Below, piece by piece: positions 40,478-50,264 of a DNA stretch of 64,000 nucleotides (positions within the stretch are counted from its first letter, which is position 1; the number at the start of each line of letters is the position of its first letter). Where the stretch lies: positions 682,001-746,000 of the forward strand of contig NZ_JACHJS010000001.1 in NCBI RefSeq assembly GCF_014203755.1. The letters run 5' to 3'. The notes beneath the pieces were generated by a model that saw only the letters and a list, made by a program, of their open reading frames with translations, was not told the DNA's origin and did not search any database. The position numbers and the translations under genes are program-made. The DNA is from Saccharothrix violaceirubra (GTDB lineage: Bacteria; Actinomycetota; Actinomycetes; Mycobacteriales; Pseudonocardiaceae).

Positions 40478-41584
40478 TCAGCGCCAGGCGTCTGCCAGCA
40501 GCTCGTACGAGCGGACCCGGTCGGCGTGGTCGTGCGTCACGGTCGTGACGAGCAGTTCGTCGGCCTTGGTGGCCCGACGCAACGCGTGTAGCCTCTCCAC
40601 GACAGTCGCCGGCGAGCCCACGAACTGCGTGTCGATCCGGTCCGCCACGATCTTGCGCTCGTCGTCGGTCCACGTGCGCGTGGCGGCCTCGGCCGGCGTG
40701 GCGAACCGCTCCGCCCCCCGGCTGTCCCGGATCGACAGCACCCACTGCGCGTACGGGCTCGCCAGCTCACGAGCCGTGTCGTCGTCGGGAGCCACGACCA
40801 CGTCGGCGGACACCGACACCCACGGCCGTGCCAACCGGTGCGACGGCACGAACGCCGCCCGGTACGCCTCGACCGCCTCCAGCACCGACGTGGGGCTGAC
40901 GTGGTAGTTCGCGGTGAACGGGAGCCCCAGCCTCCCGGCCGCCTCGGCGCTGGCACCCGCGCTCGACCCGAGCACCCACACGTCCAGGGCCGCGTCCCGC
41001 GCCGACGGGACGTCGAACCCGTCGCCGTTCGTGCCCTCCAGGAACCCCAGCACCTGCGTGACCTGGTCGGTGTAGTCCACCGGGTCCCGCTTGCCGAGCA
41101 GCCGTTCGCGCGCCTCGTACCGCTCCCAGAACCGCTCCGACCGGAACGCCAGGGTCGGCCGCTCCGGGATCAGCAGCCCGTCGACCACCCGGGCCGGCGT
41201 CGGCACGGCCGGCGCGGCGAACTTCTTGAGCACCTCGTCCTTGCGCACGAACCCCGATCGCCCCAGCCCCAGGTCGACCCGGTCCGGGTGCAGGTGCGCG
41301 ATCGTGCCGAACTGCTCGGCCACGAGCAGCGGCGGGTAGTACCCGAGCAGCACCGCGCCCGAGCCGACCCGGATGGTCTTCGTCGCGGACACGATCAACG
41401 CGATCAGCACCGCCGGCGATGACGACGCCACGCCCGGCACCAGGTGGTGCTCGGCGACCCAGAACCGCCGGTAGCCCAGGCGCTCGGCGTGCTGTGCCAG
41501 GTCGATCGTGTCGCGCAACGCCTCGGCCGCGCCCGAACCGGACACCACGGGGCTCAAGTCCAAAACGGACAGTGGGGTCGTCAC
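40478..41584 (-). CDS. Luciferase-like (LLM) flavin-dependent oxidoreductase, MsnO8-like
   Basis: The 368-residue protein has the bacterial-luciferase TIM-barrel pattern of the group resembling alkanal monooxygenase alpha: [52 protein letters not shown], and DLGLGRSGF. These enzymes use reduced FMN or F420; this subgroup is usually FMN-linked. GTG 41584 is the start; the longer upstream frame is not credible. It is divergent from the SolA-like oxidase gene (87 bp apart), so both promoters share that gap. Substrate unknown. Confidence 0.9.
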   Translation of the reverse strand: MTTPLSVLDLSPVVSGSGAAEALRDTIDLAQHAERLGYRRFWVAEHHLVPGVASSSPAVLIALIVSATKTIRVGSGAVLLGYYPPLLVAEQFGTIAHLHPDRVDLGLGRSGFVRKDEVLKKFAAPAVPTPARVVDGLLIPERPTLAFRSERFWERYEARERLLGKRDPVDYTDQVTQVLGFLEGTNGDGFDVPSARDAALDVWVLGSSAGASAEAAGRLGLPFTANYHVSPTSVLEAVEAYRAAFVPSHRLARPWVSVSADVVVAPDDDTARELASPYAQWVLSIRDSRGAERFATPAEAATRTWTDDERKIVADRIDTQFVGSPATVVERLHALRRATKADELLVTTVTHDHADRVRSYELLADAWR

Positions 41585-41671
41585 GCGATCGACGCTACGC
41601 CACGTCCGCGACACGGGTCCGCCATGTGGGAGCCCTGGACAACCCCCTGCGCGCCAACGACCCTGCGCCGC

Positions 41672-42742
41672 GTGACTGATGTCGACGTGGTCGTGGTCGG
41701 TGGTGGCGCCATGGGTTCGGCCGCCGCCTGGCAGCTCGCCGTGCGCGGGTTCGAGGTCGTGCTGCTGGAGCGGTTCTCGCCCGGACACGCGTTCGGGGCC
41801 TCGCACGGGGCGTCGCGGATCTTCCGCCTGGTCTACGGCGATCCGCTGTACGTAGGCCTCGCGCTGGAGGCGTCCGCGCTGTGGCGCGAACTCGGCGGGG
41901 ACGTGCTCACCGAGACCGGCGGCGTCGACCACGGCGACCTGACCGGCCTGGCCGAGAGCCTGGAGGCCGCCGGTTCGCCCGGACGGCTCATCACCGCCGA
42001 CGAGGCCCGCGCGCGTTGGCCGGGCCTGCGGTTCGACACCGACGTGTTCTTCCACCCACGCACCGGCCGCCTGCACGCCGACAACGCGGTGACGAAACTC
42101 CAGGAAGCGGCCACGTACCACGGTGCCGTAGTTCGTCACCAGGAGCCCGCGTTGAGCATAAAGCTCGGCGACAAAGTGGAAGTACGCACGGCGCAAGACG
42201 TGTACCGGGCACGACGCGTCGTCGTCGCGGTCGGCGCGTGGACGACGAGACTCCTCGGCGACCTGGTGCCCCTGCCGCCGCTGCGGGTCACCCAGGAACA
42301 GCCCGCGCACTTCCGCCCCCTGCACCCCGGCGACTGGCCCGCGTTCATCCACCGCGTCCCGGACGGCGTGTACGGGATGGCCACGCCCGGTGAGGGGATC
42401 AAGGTCGGCCACCACGGCAGCGGGCCGGAGGTCGACCCCGACCGCCGCGACTTCACGGCCGAACCGGGCCGCTTCCGGGCGTTGCGCGACTACGTGCGGC
42501 AGTGGCTGCCCGGTGTCGACGCCGACGCGGCCACGCCGATCAGCTGCACGTACACGTCGACGCCGAACTCGGACTTCGTCCTCGACCGGTACGGACCGCT
42601 CGTCGTCGCCGCCGGGTTCTCCGGGCACGGCTTCAAGTTCGTCCCCGCGATCGGCCGGGTCCTCGCCGACCTGGCCACGTCCGACGCGCTCGCCGATCCG
42701 CGCTTCCGGCTTTCTATTCCCGCCGGACAAGGGAATTCCTGA
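41672..42742 (+). CDS. SolA-like FAD-dependent amino oxidase (sarcosine/N-methyltryptophan oxidase family)
   Basis: The 356-residue protein begins with the FAD motif [21 protein letters not shown]. It has the monomeric sarcosine oxidase features: a Gly-Ala-Ser-His-Gly loop ([16 protein letters not shown]), [30 protein letters not shown] and the C-terminal [20 protein letters not shown]. The usual FAD-attaching cysteine region near the C-terminus is replaced by GHGFKF. The substrate is probably a secondary amine or N-methyl amino acid. GTG 41672 is chosen; an in-frame ATG 48 bp upstream precedes a sequence without homology. Confidence 0.9.
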   Translation: MTDVDVVVVGGGAMGSAAAWQLAVRGFEVVLLERFSPGHAFGASHGASRIFRLVYGDPLYVGLALEASALWRELGGDVLTETGGVDHGDLTGLAESLEAAGSPGRLITADEARARWPGLRFDTDVFFHPRTGRLHADNAVTKLQEAATYHGAVVRHQEPALSIKLGDKVEVRTAQDVYRARRVVVAVGAWTTRLLGDLVPLPPLRVTQEQPAHFRPLHPGDWPAFIHRVPDGVYGMATPGEGIKVGHHGSGPEVDPDRRDFTAEPGRFRALRDYVRQWLPGVDADAATPISCTYTSTPNSDFVLDRYGPLVVAAGFSGHGFKFVPAIGRVLADLATSDALADPRFRLSIPAGQGNS

Positions 42743-42828
42743 GTCGTCCCACGGTGTGGTCGGCCCTCCAACCCGGCGGGATCGCGGCGCAGAATCCGAC
42801 CGGGGAACCAAGGGAAGGGGCCGAACGC

Positions 42829-43887
42829 ATGGGAACTGGTCTGCACCTCGCGGTGGCGCTGGAGGGATCGGGCTGGCACCCGGCCGCGCCGCACGACGGC
42901 GACGCGCGGTTCACCGCCGGGTACTGGGCGGACCTGGTCCGCGAGGCCGAACGGGGACTGCTCGACTTCGTCACGTTCGAGGACGAATTCGGACCGGTTG
43001 GCCGGCTCGACTCCGTGCAGGTCGCGGCCAGGGTCGCGCCGCTGACCCGCAACATCGGCCTGGTGCCGACGGCGATCGTCACGCACACCGAGCCGTTCCA
43101 CCTGTCCAAGGCGCTCGCCACGCTGGACTACGTGAGCAAGGGCCGGGCGGGCGTAAGGCTGCGCGGGTCGTGGAAGGAAGTGGACTACGCCCACGTCGGC
43201 CGCCGCACGTTCAGCGAGCCGGTCACCCGCGAGGTGGACGACGACCTCCTCGCCGAGACCGCCGACTACGCCGAGGTGCTGCGCCGGCTGTGGGACAGCT
43301 GGGAGGACGACGCGGAGATCCGCGACGCCGCCACCGGCCGGTTCATCGACCGCGACAAGCTGCACTACATCGACTTCGAGGGGAAGTGGTTCAGTGTCAA
43401 GGGCCCCTCGATCACCCCGCGTCCGCCCCAGGGCAACCTGCCGGTGGCCGTCCTGTCCCACGAGCAGGTCGCGCACGACCTGGCCAAGGCCGCCGCGGAC
43501 ATCGTCTTCGTGACCCCGCAGGACTTCGACGACGCCCGCGAGATCGCGACGCAGACCGAGGGCGTGCTCCGGTTCGCCGACTTCGTGGTGCACTTCGACG
43601 CCGACCGCAAGGCCCGACTCGACGCCGTCGCCACCGAGGACTCGGACGCCTACATCTTCACCGGCGACCCCGGCGCGCTCGCCGACCTGCTGCTGGAGTG
43701 GCGCACGCTGGGCTACGAGGGCTTCCGGCTGCGTCCCGGCTCGCTGCCCGACGACCTGAATGTGATCACCAAGCAGCTCGTGCCGGAACTCCAGCGGCGC
43801 GGCGTGTTCCGCACCGCGTACGAAGCCGACACCTTCCGCGGCCTGCTCGGTCTGCCGCGGCCCGCCAACCGCTACGCCTCGGCCTGA
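42829..43887 (+). CDS. LLM flavin-dependent monooxygenase, NtaA-like group (1)
   Basis: The 352-residue barrel protein has [53 protein letters not shown] and [16 protein letters not shown], which place it with FMNH2-dependent NtaA/DszA-like monooxygenases. It is the first gene of a three-gene operon with the next two LLM genes (12-bp gap, then 4-bp overlap). AGGGAAGGGG lies upstream of ATG 42829. No dedicated flavin reductase or transporter is in the group, so reduced flavin must come from elsewhere. Confidence 0.88.
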   Translation: MGTGLHLAVALEGSGWHPAAPHDGDARFTAGYWADLVREAERGLLDFVTFEDEFGPVGRLDSVQVAARVAPLTRNIGLVPTAIVTHTEPFHLSKALATLDYVSKGRAGVRLRGSWKEVDYAHVGRRTFSEPVTREVDDDLLAETADYAEVLRRLWDSWEDDAEIRDAATGRFIDRDKLHYIDFEGKWFSVKGPSITPRPPQGNLPVAVLSHEQVAHDLAKAAADIVFVTPQDFDDAREIATQTEGVLRFADFVVHFDADRKARLDAVATEDSDAYIFTGDPGALADLLLEWRTLGYEGFRLRPGSLPDDLNVITKQLVPELQRRGVFRTAYEADTFRGLLGLPRPANRYASA

Positions 43888-43899
43888 GAGGACCGCACG

Positions 43900-45177
43900 A
43901 TGCCCAAGCAGATCCACCTGGCCGCGCACTTCCCCGGGGTCAACAACACCACCGTGTGGAGCCACCCGCAGGCGGGCAGCCACATCGAGTTCTCCTCGTT
44001 CGAGCACTTCGCCCGCACCGCCGAGCGGGCCAAGTTCGACTTCTTCTTCCTCGCCGAGGGCCTGCGGCTGCGCGAGCAGGGCGGCGAGATCTACGACCTG
44101 GACGTCGTCGGCCGGCCCGACACGTTCACCGTGCTGGCCGCGCTCGCCGCCGTGACCGACCGGCTGGGGCTGGCGGGCACGATCAACTCCACGTTCAACG
44201 AACCTTTCGACGTGGCAAGGCAGTTCATCACGCTCGACCACCTCTCCGGCGGGCGTGCCGCCTGGAACGTGGTCACCTCGTGGGACGCGTTCACCGGCGA
44301 GAACTTCCGCCGCGGCGGCTTCCTGCCCGCCGACCAGCGCTACGCGCGGGCCAAGAAGTTCCTCGACGCGGCGGGCGTGCTGTTCGACTCGTGGCGCGAC
44401 AACGGCAAGTTCGCGATCAAGGACGACCAGTTCGACATCTCCGGCACGTTCGACCTGCCGCGCTCGCCGCAGGAGCGCCCGGTCATCCTCCAGGCCGGCG
44501 ATTCCGAGGAGGGCCGCGAGTTCGCCGCCGCCAAGGCCGACGCGATCTTCAGCCGGCATTCGACTTTGGTGGAGGGCAAGGCGTTCTACGCGGACGTGAA
44601 GGGCCGTCTCGCCAACTACGGGCGGACGTTCGACCAGCTCAAGATCCTGCCCGCCGCCACGTTCGTGCTGGGGGACAACGACTCCGACGCGCAGGAGAAG
44701 GCGCACGAGGTGCGCCGCCAGCAGGTCAGCGGGCAGACCGCGATCAAGCTGCTGGAGCAGTTGTGGAACCGCGACCTGTCGTCGTACGACCCGGACGGCC
44801 CGCTGCCCGAGAGCGACCCGTTGATCAGCGACGAGCACATCGCCCGCGGCCGGGCGAGCGTGCGCATGCACCGCGACCCGTTGGCCGAGGCGGCGAAGCT
44901 GCGCGCGTTGGCCGAGGCCAAGAACCTGTCGATCCGCGAGGTGATCATCGAGACCCGCGCCGACCAGACGTTCATCGGCTCGGCCGCGAGCGTGGCCAAG
45001 CAGATCGACGACCTGGTCCAGGCGGACGCGGCCGACGGGTTCATCCTCGTGCCGCACGTGACGCCCGGCGGGTTCGACGAGTTCGCGGACACGGTCGTGC
45101 CGATCCTCCAGGACAAGGGCGTGTTCCGCACCGAGTACACGGGTACGACGCTGCGCGACCACCTCGGCCTGTCGTGA
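43900..45177 (+). CDS. NtaA/SnaA/DmoA-family FMN-dependent monooxygenase (2)
   Basis: This 425-residue enzyme has the full NtaA/DmoA layout: HLAAHFPGVNNTTVWSHPQAGS, FDFFFLAEGLRLREQGG, a central TINSTFNEPFDVARQFITLDHLSGGRAAWNVVTS and the later VILQAGDSEEGREFAAAKADAIFS. The family oxidises nitrilotriacetate, dimethyl sulfide, dibenzothiophene sulfone and similar compounds. A member with the preserved FMN-phosphate loop (QAGDSEEGR) is expected to be active. It starts 12 bp after the previous gene, and the next gene's GTG overlaps its stop. Confidence 0.92.
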   Translation: MPKQIHLAAHFPGVNNTTVWSHPQAGSHIEFSSFEHFARTAERAKFDFFFLAEGLRLREQGGEIYDLDVVGRPDTFTVLAALAAVTDRLGLAGTINSTFNEPFDVARQFITLDHLSGGRAAWNVVTSWDAFTGENFRRGGFLPADQRYARAKKFLDAAGVLFDSWRDNGKFAIKDDQFDISGTFDLPRSPQERPVILQAGDSEEGREFAAAKADAIFSRHSTLVEGKAFYADVKGRLANYGRTFDQLKILPAATFVLGDNDSDAQEKAHEVRRQQVSGQTAIKLLEQLWNRDLSSYDPDGPLPESDPLISDEHIARGRASVRMHRDPLAEAAKLRALAEAKNLSIREVIIETRADQTFIGSAASVAKQIDDLVQADAADGFILVPHVTPGGFDEFADTVVPILQDKGVFRTEYTGTTLRDHLGLS

Positions 45178-46196
45178 AGTACCTGTTGATGACGTTGATC
45201 ACGCACACCGGGTCGGTCTCCACGACGGCCCGGTTGCGCGAGGTCGTCGACAACGCGGTGCTGGCCGAGGAACTCGGCTACGACGGGTACGCGGTGGGCG
45301 AGCGGCACGAGCGCCCGTTCATCTCGTCCTCGCCCCCGGTGGTGCTCAGCCACATCGCCGCGCGCACCGAACGCATCCGGCTCTACACGGCCGTCACCAC
45401 GTTGAGCCTGCTCGACCCGGTGCGGGCGGTCGAGGACTACTCGACGCTGGACCACCTGTCCGGCGGTCGGCTCGACCTGATGATCGGCAAGGGCAACGGC
45501 TCGGCGCAGCGCGACCTGTTCCACGTCACGCCCGAGGACCAGTGGGACCGCAACATCGAGGGCTACGAGCTGTTCCGACGGCTGTGGCGCGAGGACAAGG
45601 TCACCTGGTCCGGCCGGTTCCGGCCGCCGCTGGTGGACGCCGAGGTGTGGCCCCGGCCGTTGCAGCGGCCGATCCGGGTGTGGCACGGCTCGGCGACCAG
45701 TGCGGCGTCGGTCGAGGTCGCGGCCAAGTGGGGCGACCCGCTGTTCTCCGCGAACGTGACCAATCCGATCGAGCCTTACGCCGAGCTGATCGAGCTTTAT
45801 CGCGAACGGTGGAAGCACTACGGGCATCCCGGCGAGCCCGTCGTCGGCGCGGGCACAGCCGGGTTCTACGTGGCCCGCTCCTCGCAGGAGGCGCTGGCGA
45901 CGTTCCGGCCGTTGTTCGAGGCCCGGCTGAAGCTGTGGCGCGACCACGGCCAGGAGCCGGTCTTCCCGACGCTGGAGGACTTCGTCGAGCGCAGTTCGGC
46001 GTTGGTCGGCTCGCCCGCACAGGTCGCGGAGAAGGTGTTGCGCTACCACGAGCGGTTCGGGCACACGGTGATCCACCTGCACGCGGACGCCGACGGCCTG
46101 ACCCCGCAGCAGCACCGCGGGTCGTTGGAGCTGTTCCAGGACGCGGTCGCACCCGTGCTCAACCGCACGATCGGCGACCCGGTCTGGACGACCTGA
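45174..46196 (+). CDS. LLM flavin-dependent oxidoreductase (3)
   Basis: The 340-residue barrel protein has EELGYDGYAVGERHERPFISSSPPVVLSHIAARTERIRL, TTLSLLDPVRAVEDYSTLDHLSGGRLDLMIGKGNG and a late SPAQVAEKVLRYHERFGH. Its GTG overlaps the upstream stop (GTGA), so it is translationally coupled. It completes the three-gene flavin monooxygenase operon. Different sublineages in one operon suggest sequential oxidation of one compound or a set of related substrates; this is inference. Confidence 0.9.
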   Translation: MKYLLMTLITHTGSVSTTARLREVVDNAVLAEELGYDGYAVGERHERPFISSSPPVVLSHIAARTERIRLYTAVTTLSLLDPVRAVEDYSTLDHLSGGRLDLMIGKGNGSAQRDLFHVTPEDQWDRNIEGYELFRRLWREDKVTWSGRFRPPLVDAEVWPRPLQRPIRVWHGSATSAASVEVAAKWGDPLFSANVTNPIEPYAELIELYRERWKHYGHPGEPVVGAGTAGFYVARSSQEALATFRPLFEARLKLWRDHGQEPVFPTLEDFVERSSALVGSPAQVAEKVLRYHERFGHTVIHLHADADGLTPQQHRGSLELFQDAVAPVLNRTIGDPVWTT

Positions 46197-46297
46197 ACAG
46201 GTGGTCTTGGTCCCCGAACCGGTGTCCCGACTCGCCCGTGCCGTCCCGATCACAACACTGGGGCCGATCGAGGCGACGAGCACACACCGGAGGGCCA

Positions 46298-46915
46298 GTG
46301 GACAGCGAAGCCGTGGACGACGCCGCGCCCCGCTTCACGACCGCGATGCGCGGGTACGACCGCAGGCAGGTCGACGAGTACGTGGCCGCGCAGGCGGCGG
46401 CGTTGGCGGACGCGTCGCTCGAACTGGCCCGCCTGCGGTCGACCGGCCCGGCGCCGACCACCCCGGCTTCGCACCTCGGTGAACGCGTCGCCGGCATCGT
46501 CGCGTTCGCCGAGCACCAGGCCGAGGAACTCGTCGCCGAGGCCACCCGGACCGCCGAGACCCTGCGCGGCGACGCCAAGCGGCAGGCCGAGCTGATCCTG
46601 CGCGAGGCCGAGGTCCAGGCGGGCGAACTGCGGCGTGGCGCCGAACGCGATGCCGAGCAGACCGCCGCCGACCTGCGCAGCCGGAAGCTGAAGGCGGCCA
46701 CGGAGGCCGAACGCGTCGAGGCGGAGGCCCGCCGCCGGGCCGACGAGGTGCTGGGCGACGCGGTCTCCCGGCTGCGTTTCCTGGTGGAGACCCAGAATTC
46801 GGTCGTCGAGGGGCTGCGCAACGTCGTCGAACTGGTCGGCGTGGCCCGGGTGGCGGCCGAGGAACTGCCCGACCTCGCGCCGGACCTGCTCGCCGACCCG
46901 GTGCACGCGGGCTGA
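46298..46915 (+). CDS. DivIVA-domain coiled-coil protein
   Basis: The 205-residue protein has an N-terminal DivIVA-like motif (PRFTTAMRGYDRRQVDEYVAAQAAAL, about 11-36). A long Ala/Glu/Arg coiled coil (about 75-165) follows, with heptads such as AEELVAEATRTAETL and RRGAERDAEQTAADL. The end carries an acidic tail. DivIVA proteins mark curved membrane and, in mycelial actinomycetes, polar growth. This one is shorter than Wag31 and lacks its full N-terminal domain, so it is probably an accessory paralogue. GTG 46298 follows GGAGGG. Confidence 0.85.
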   Translation: MDSEAVDDAAPRFTTAMRGYDRRQVDEYVAAQAAALADASLELARLRSTGPAPTTPASHLGERVAGIVAFAEHQAEELVAEATRTAETLRGDAKRQAELILREAEVQAGELRRGAERDAEQTAADLRSRKLKAATEAERVEAEARRRADEVLGDAVSRLRFLVETQNSVVEGLRNVVELVGVARVAAEELPDLAPDLLADPVHAG

Positions 46916-46941
46916 GGTCGGGCCGTGGGACTGTGGGGGCC

Positions 46942-47943
46942 ATGCGACTACTGGTTCTGGGTGGTTCATGGTTTCTCGGACGGGCCATCGTGGACGCTGC
47001 TTTGGCCGGGGGACACGAGGTCACGACGTTCCGCCGCGGCCTGACCGGCGACGACGCACCCGGCGTCGAGGTGGTGCGCGGCGACCGGACGGATGTCGAC
47101 GACCTGGCACGCCTGGCCGCCGGCGGACCGTGGGACGTCGTGGTCGACACGTCCGGCTACGTCCCACGTGAAGTGGGTGCGGTGGCACGGGCGCTCTCGC
47201 CGGTCGTGGGGCGGTACGTGTTCGTGTCGTCCGTGTCGGCCTACGTCGGCTGGCCTGTGGAGCCGTTGACGGAGACGTCCGAACTGCTCGACTGCCCGGC
47301 CGACGCGGCAGGGGACTACGGTCACGACGGCGACCCCGGCCCGTCGGTGTACGGGTTCACCAAGGTGGGCTGCGAACGTGCCGTCACGGACGCCTTCGGC
47401 GCGGACCGCGTGACGATCCTGCGCCCCGGCGTGATCCTCGGCCCGCGCGAGTACGTGGGCCGGTTGCCGTGGTGGCTGAACCGCGTGGCCCGGGGAGGTC
47501 GGGTGCTCGCGCCGGGGTCGCCGGATCGTCCGATCCAGCCGGTGGACGTGCGGGACGTGGCCGAGTTCGCCTTGGCCGCACCGACGGGGGTGTTCAACGT
47601 GACCGCGCCCGGCACCGAGACGTTCGGCGACTTCCTCGCCGCGTGCGTGTCGGTGGCGTGCGCGGGTGAACCGCATTGGGTGCCGGACGAGTTCCTCGTG
47701 GCGCAGGGTTTGCGCCAGTGGACGGAGATTCCCCTTTGGCGCACGTACGCGGGGGCGTGGGCCGTCGACTCGTCGCGGGCTCGGGCGGCGGGGTTGCGCA
47801 CGCGGCCGTTGATCGAGACGGTGCGCGACACGTGGGCGTGGATGGGGACCAAGCGTGCGGTCGAGCACGAGCGGGCGGGTCAGTTGGGCATCGACCCGGA
47901 GAAGGAGGCGGCGGTGCTCGACGCCTGGCAGGCCGGTTCCTAG
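46942..47943 (+). CDS. NAD-dependent epimerase/dehydratase (extended SDR)
   Basis: The 333-residue protein has the Rossmann motif VLGGSWFLGRAIVDAAL, VVVDTSGYVPREVGAVARAL, VFVSSVSAYVG, and a YGFTK catalytic pair (YxxxK). The late regions IQPVDVRDVAEFALAAP and FNVTAPGTETFGDFLAACV match isoflavone-reductase-like or mRNA-binding-type epimerases common in actinobacteria. The substrate is unknown. ATG 46942 lies 27 bp after the DivIVA stop, so the two are probably co-transcribed. Its stop overlaps the convergent XRE gene by 4 bp. Confidence 0.88.
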   Translation: MRLLVLGGSWFLGRAIVDAALAGGHEVTTFRRGLTGDDAPGVEVVRGDRTDVDDLARLAAGGPWDVVVDTSGYVPREVGAVARALSPVVGRYVFVSSVSAYVGWPVEPLTETSELLDCPADAAGDYGHDGDPGPSVYGFTKVGCERAVTDAFGADRVTILRPGVILGPREYVGRLPWWLNRVARGGRVLAPGSPDRPIQPVDVRDVAEFALAAPTGVFNVTAPGTETFGDFLAACVSVACAGEPHWVPDEFLVAQGLRQWTEIPLWRTYAGAWAVDSSRARAAGLRTRPLIETVRDTWAWMGTKRAVEHERAGQLGIDPEKEAAVLDAWQAGS

Positions 47944-49112
47944 AAGGACAGGCCCATGGTGTTCGCGAGCTTGCGCAGGTCCGGATTGCTGCGCCGGTGC
48001 AACTCGACGAGCACGCGAAGCACCTCCTGGCTCGTCGGGTGCACCTTGGCCTTCTGCGGGGCGGCCTCGAACGCGAGGCGTAGGGACATCAGGGCGCCAT
48101 CGCGGTCCTTGAGTGCCAAGCGGGTTCGGGAGTCGTCGACGAACAGGTTCATGACGCGGGTCGGCGGCAGGGAGAGCTTGGTCCGCTTCAACTCGTCCGC
48201 CGTGTCGGCCGACTCCCGGTACCGGCCGAGGTCGGCGAGGGTCGCGGCGACGTGGACGGCCGTGTTCTGCGGGCCGAACATGCGGCCGGAGTCGGTCACG
48301 TCCTCGGTGATCGCGGACGCGGCGTCCCGGGCGCCGGTGATGTGCCGTTCGGCTTCCGCCCGGTCGCGGAGTCGTCCGGCGAGGGTCATGCCGCGCAGTC
48401 GGAGCACGCCCTCGGCCAGTGTCCGTTCGCGGCCGGACAGTTCTGCCTGGGCCCGGACCAGGGCCCGGTCCACGACGGCCAGACCGCCGGGGAAGTCGCC
48501 GGAATTGAGGAAAGCACCCGCTTCGTCCCGGGCGGCGATGACCGGTGCGAACGGAGTCGCCCGTTCGGCCGCCGCCTTTTGCCGGACGACCGCGAGTTCG
48601 GCCAGGTCCATCCAGCGGTGGCGGGCGGCGAGGTAATAGACCGCGCTGTAGCCGAGGGTCACGACTTCCCACGCCGCCGGCTTTCCGGTGGCGTGCGCGT
48701 GGTCGGTCGCGATGGTGAGGAATTCCGGCAGTTCGTCGATCAGTGCGGCGAGATCGGCGCTTTTGACGTGCCCGCCGATGCGCTTCGTTCGGGTGAGAAT
48801 TCCGCGAAAGTCGACCCGTGGCCGCTCGCCGGGCAGGTCGAACCGCCGGATCACGGCCCGCAGCTCGCCGAGGTCGGCCTCGGTGCGCACGTCCACCGGT
48901 GTCCGGCCGAGGACCTCGTCCAACGGGGTCCCAAGCGCTTGCGCGGCGCGGGCGGCGTTGCCCTGGGTCAACGTGCGCAGGCCCCGCTCCATCTTGCCTA
49001 GGTGCTCTTCGGAGACGCCCATGGCCTGTGCGAGTCGGGACTGCGTCATCCCCGCGATCTTGCGCAGACGCGCCAGATTGGCGCCAGGACCCGGAATGCG
49101 TGCGGTGTTCAT
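47940..49112 (-). CDS. XRE-family regulator with C-terminal TPR-like domain
   Basis: From ATG 49112 the 390-residue protein has an HTH (about 11-65; NLARLRKIAGMTQSRLAQAMGVSEEHLGKMERG). A long all-helical domain follows (SAVYYLAARHRWMDLAELAVVRQKAAAER; AEAERHITGARDAASAI), resembling actinomycete regulators with TPR sensing domains. It is divergent from a small hypothetical gene across 196 bp. Homologues of this type often sit next to such small partners. The ligand is unknown. Confidence 0.88.
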   Translation of the reverse strand: MNTARIPGPGANLARLRKIAGMTQSRLAQAMGVSEEHLGKMERGLRTLTQGNAARAAQALGTPLDEVLGRTPVDVRTEADLGELRAVIRRFDLPGERPRVDFRGILTRTKRIGGHVKSADLAALIDELPEFLTIATDHAHATGKPAAWEVVTLGYSAVYYLAARHRWMDLAELAVVRQKAAAERATPFAPVIAARDEAGAFLNSGDFPGGLAVVDRALVRAQAELSGRERTLAEGVLRLRGMTLAGRLRDRAEAERHITGARDAASAITEDVTDSGRMFGPQNTAVHVAATLADLGRYRESADTADELKRTKLSLPPTRVMNLFVDDSRTRLALKDRDGALMSLRLAFEAAPQKAKVHPTSQEVLRVLVELHRRSNPDLRKLANTMGLSF

Positions 49113-49308
49113 GACCTGTGCCTTCCGTCGACAGTGACCTGGCATGCATAGTCGCACACATTCCACCCTTGTTGTCTGGCCGCATCAGGGGGTTTGGACG
49201 GATTTTGGGCGGGTTCACCGGGTTCGTCTGCGATTTACTTTTCGCATCGAAGGCGGCGGGAACTCCGATGGTGCCGCAGTCACGTGAAATCTGAAAGGGG
49301 AATGCGCG

Positions 49309-49596
49309 GTGGAGAACGCGGAAACCGATGCGCGGCGGCAGCTCGTCCTTGGGCAGGCGCCGGCGCTCTACGGGTTGGTCGACGACGGACCAGGGGTGGG
49401 AGCGGTCGTCGGATGGGTGTTGGAGTTCCCGGGGCGCGCGGTGTTGGTCGATCAGGCCGGGTGGCATTCGGTGCACGCGACCGTCGAGGACGCGGAGTTG
49501 CTCGCGAACGTCACCGAAGGGATCGGGGTGCATGTGGTCGCGGCAGGGCCGGGTGTCCATCGTGGACTTGGCCGGGTTGCGTGCACGCCTCGCTAG
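49309..49596 (+). CDS. Small hypothetical protein, possibly frameshifted near the 3' end
   Basis: GTG 49309 has AAAGGGGA upstream. The 95-residue product reads as a beta-rich soluble protein up to VTEGIGVHVV (about residue 76): LYGLVDDGPGVGAVVGWVLEFPG, AVLVDQAGWHSVHATVEDAELL. After that, the frame ends in a low-quality tail, while the +1 frame gives the more protein-like QGRVSIVDLAGLRARLAS. A single-base deletion near 49533-49540 would explain this. It is divergent from the XRE/TPR gene and is probably its partner. I do not recognise a function. Confidence 0.6.
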   Translation: MENAETDARRQLVLGQAPALYGLVDDGPGVGAVVGWVLEFPGRAVLVDQAGWHSVHATVEDAELLANVTEGIGVHVVAAGPGVHRGLGRVACTPR

Positions 49597-49692
49597 TTGA
49601 TCGTGCACGCAACCTGTCGACTGGTCTTTGCTGTGATGCGGGTCACCCTCGTCCAGTGCGAATTCGGGGTCTCCGCTTATTCCGGTCGGCGG

Positions 49693-50043
49693 TCAGGGTT
49701 TCGGTTTGCGGGCGGCCTGCGCGTGCTTCAGTCGGCGGCCGAGTTCGTTCACCAACTCCTCGTCGGGAAGCATTCCGGCGTTGGGTGCGATCTCGCGCAA
49801 CTGGGCTTCCTCGGCTGTGATCAGGCGCGCTTCGACCATCACCTCCAGCATGCTCAGCTCGAAAACCCGCGCGATGGACCGCGCGTTCTCGATCGAGATC
49901 TTCCGGCCGCGTCGCCAGTCGGTGAACCGGCTCCGGTCGACCTTGGCCAGGCGGGCCAGGTCGCCGGTCGACAACCCGCGGTCGGCCAACTGTCGTTCGA
50001 CGAACTTCCACCAGGACGAGTGATTGCTCTCATCTGTGGTCAC
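49693..50043 (-). CDS. Small XRE-type HTH protein
   Basis: The 116-residue protein has an HTH at about 12-70 (FVERQLADRGLSTGDLARLAKVDRSRFTDWRRGRKISIENARSIARVFELSM). A helical tail that includes EARLITAEEAQLREIAPNAGMLPDEELVNELGRRL follows. It looks like a stand-alone DNA-binding protein. GTG 50043 is the most likely start but has no strong ribosome site. The 221-bp gap to the divergent small HTH gene at 50265 holds the promoters of both. Confidence 0.8.
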   Translation of the reverse strand: MTTDESNHSSWWKFVERQLADRGLSTGDLARLAKVDRSRFTDWRRGRKISIENARSIARVFELSMLEVMVEARLITAEEAQLREIAPNAGMLPDEELVNELGRRLKHAQAARKPKP

Positions 50044-50264
50044 GGAGGTGCATGTTACGTGCGCTCGCACAACAAGCGTAAGGCGCCGACCGCTAGGTCG
50101 CCGCCGATCGGGTGACCACTGTGGAAAACGTCGACGGGGCGTTGAGACAACGGGTTGTCGCAGGTCAGACGCGGTGTGGAGTGCTTGCGTCCGACCACCG
50201 GAACGGACTAGCGTCGCGCGAACACACCGGATGAGGCGAGAACACACAACGGTACGAGGCGGCG

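Noticed and set aside
40478..42811. A 777-codon minus-strand frame extending the LLM gene upstream
   Set aside because: Codons before GTG 41584 are antisense to the SolA-like gene, with no homology or ribosome site.
42390..46196. A 1,268-codon open frame covering most of the flavin monooxygenase operon
   Set aside because: Only its last 340 codons (from GTG 45174) encode a recognisable protein. The rest is the Arg/Pro-rich out-of-frame reading of the two upstream genes.
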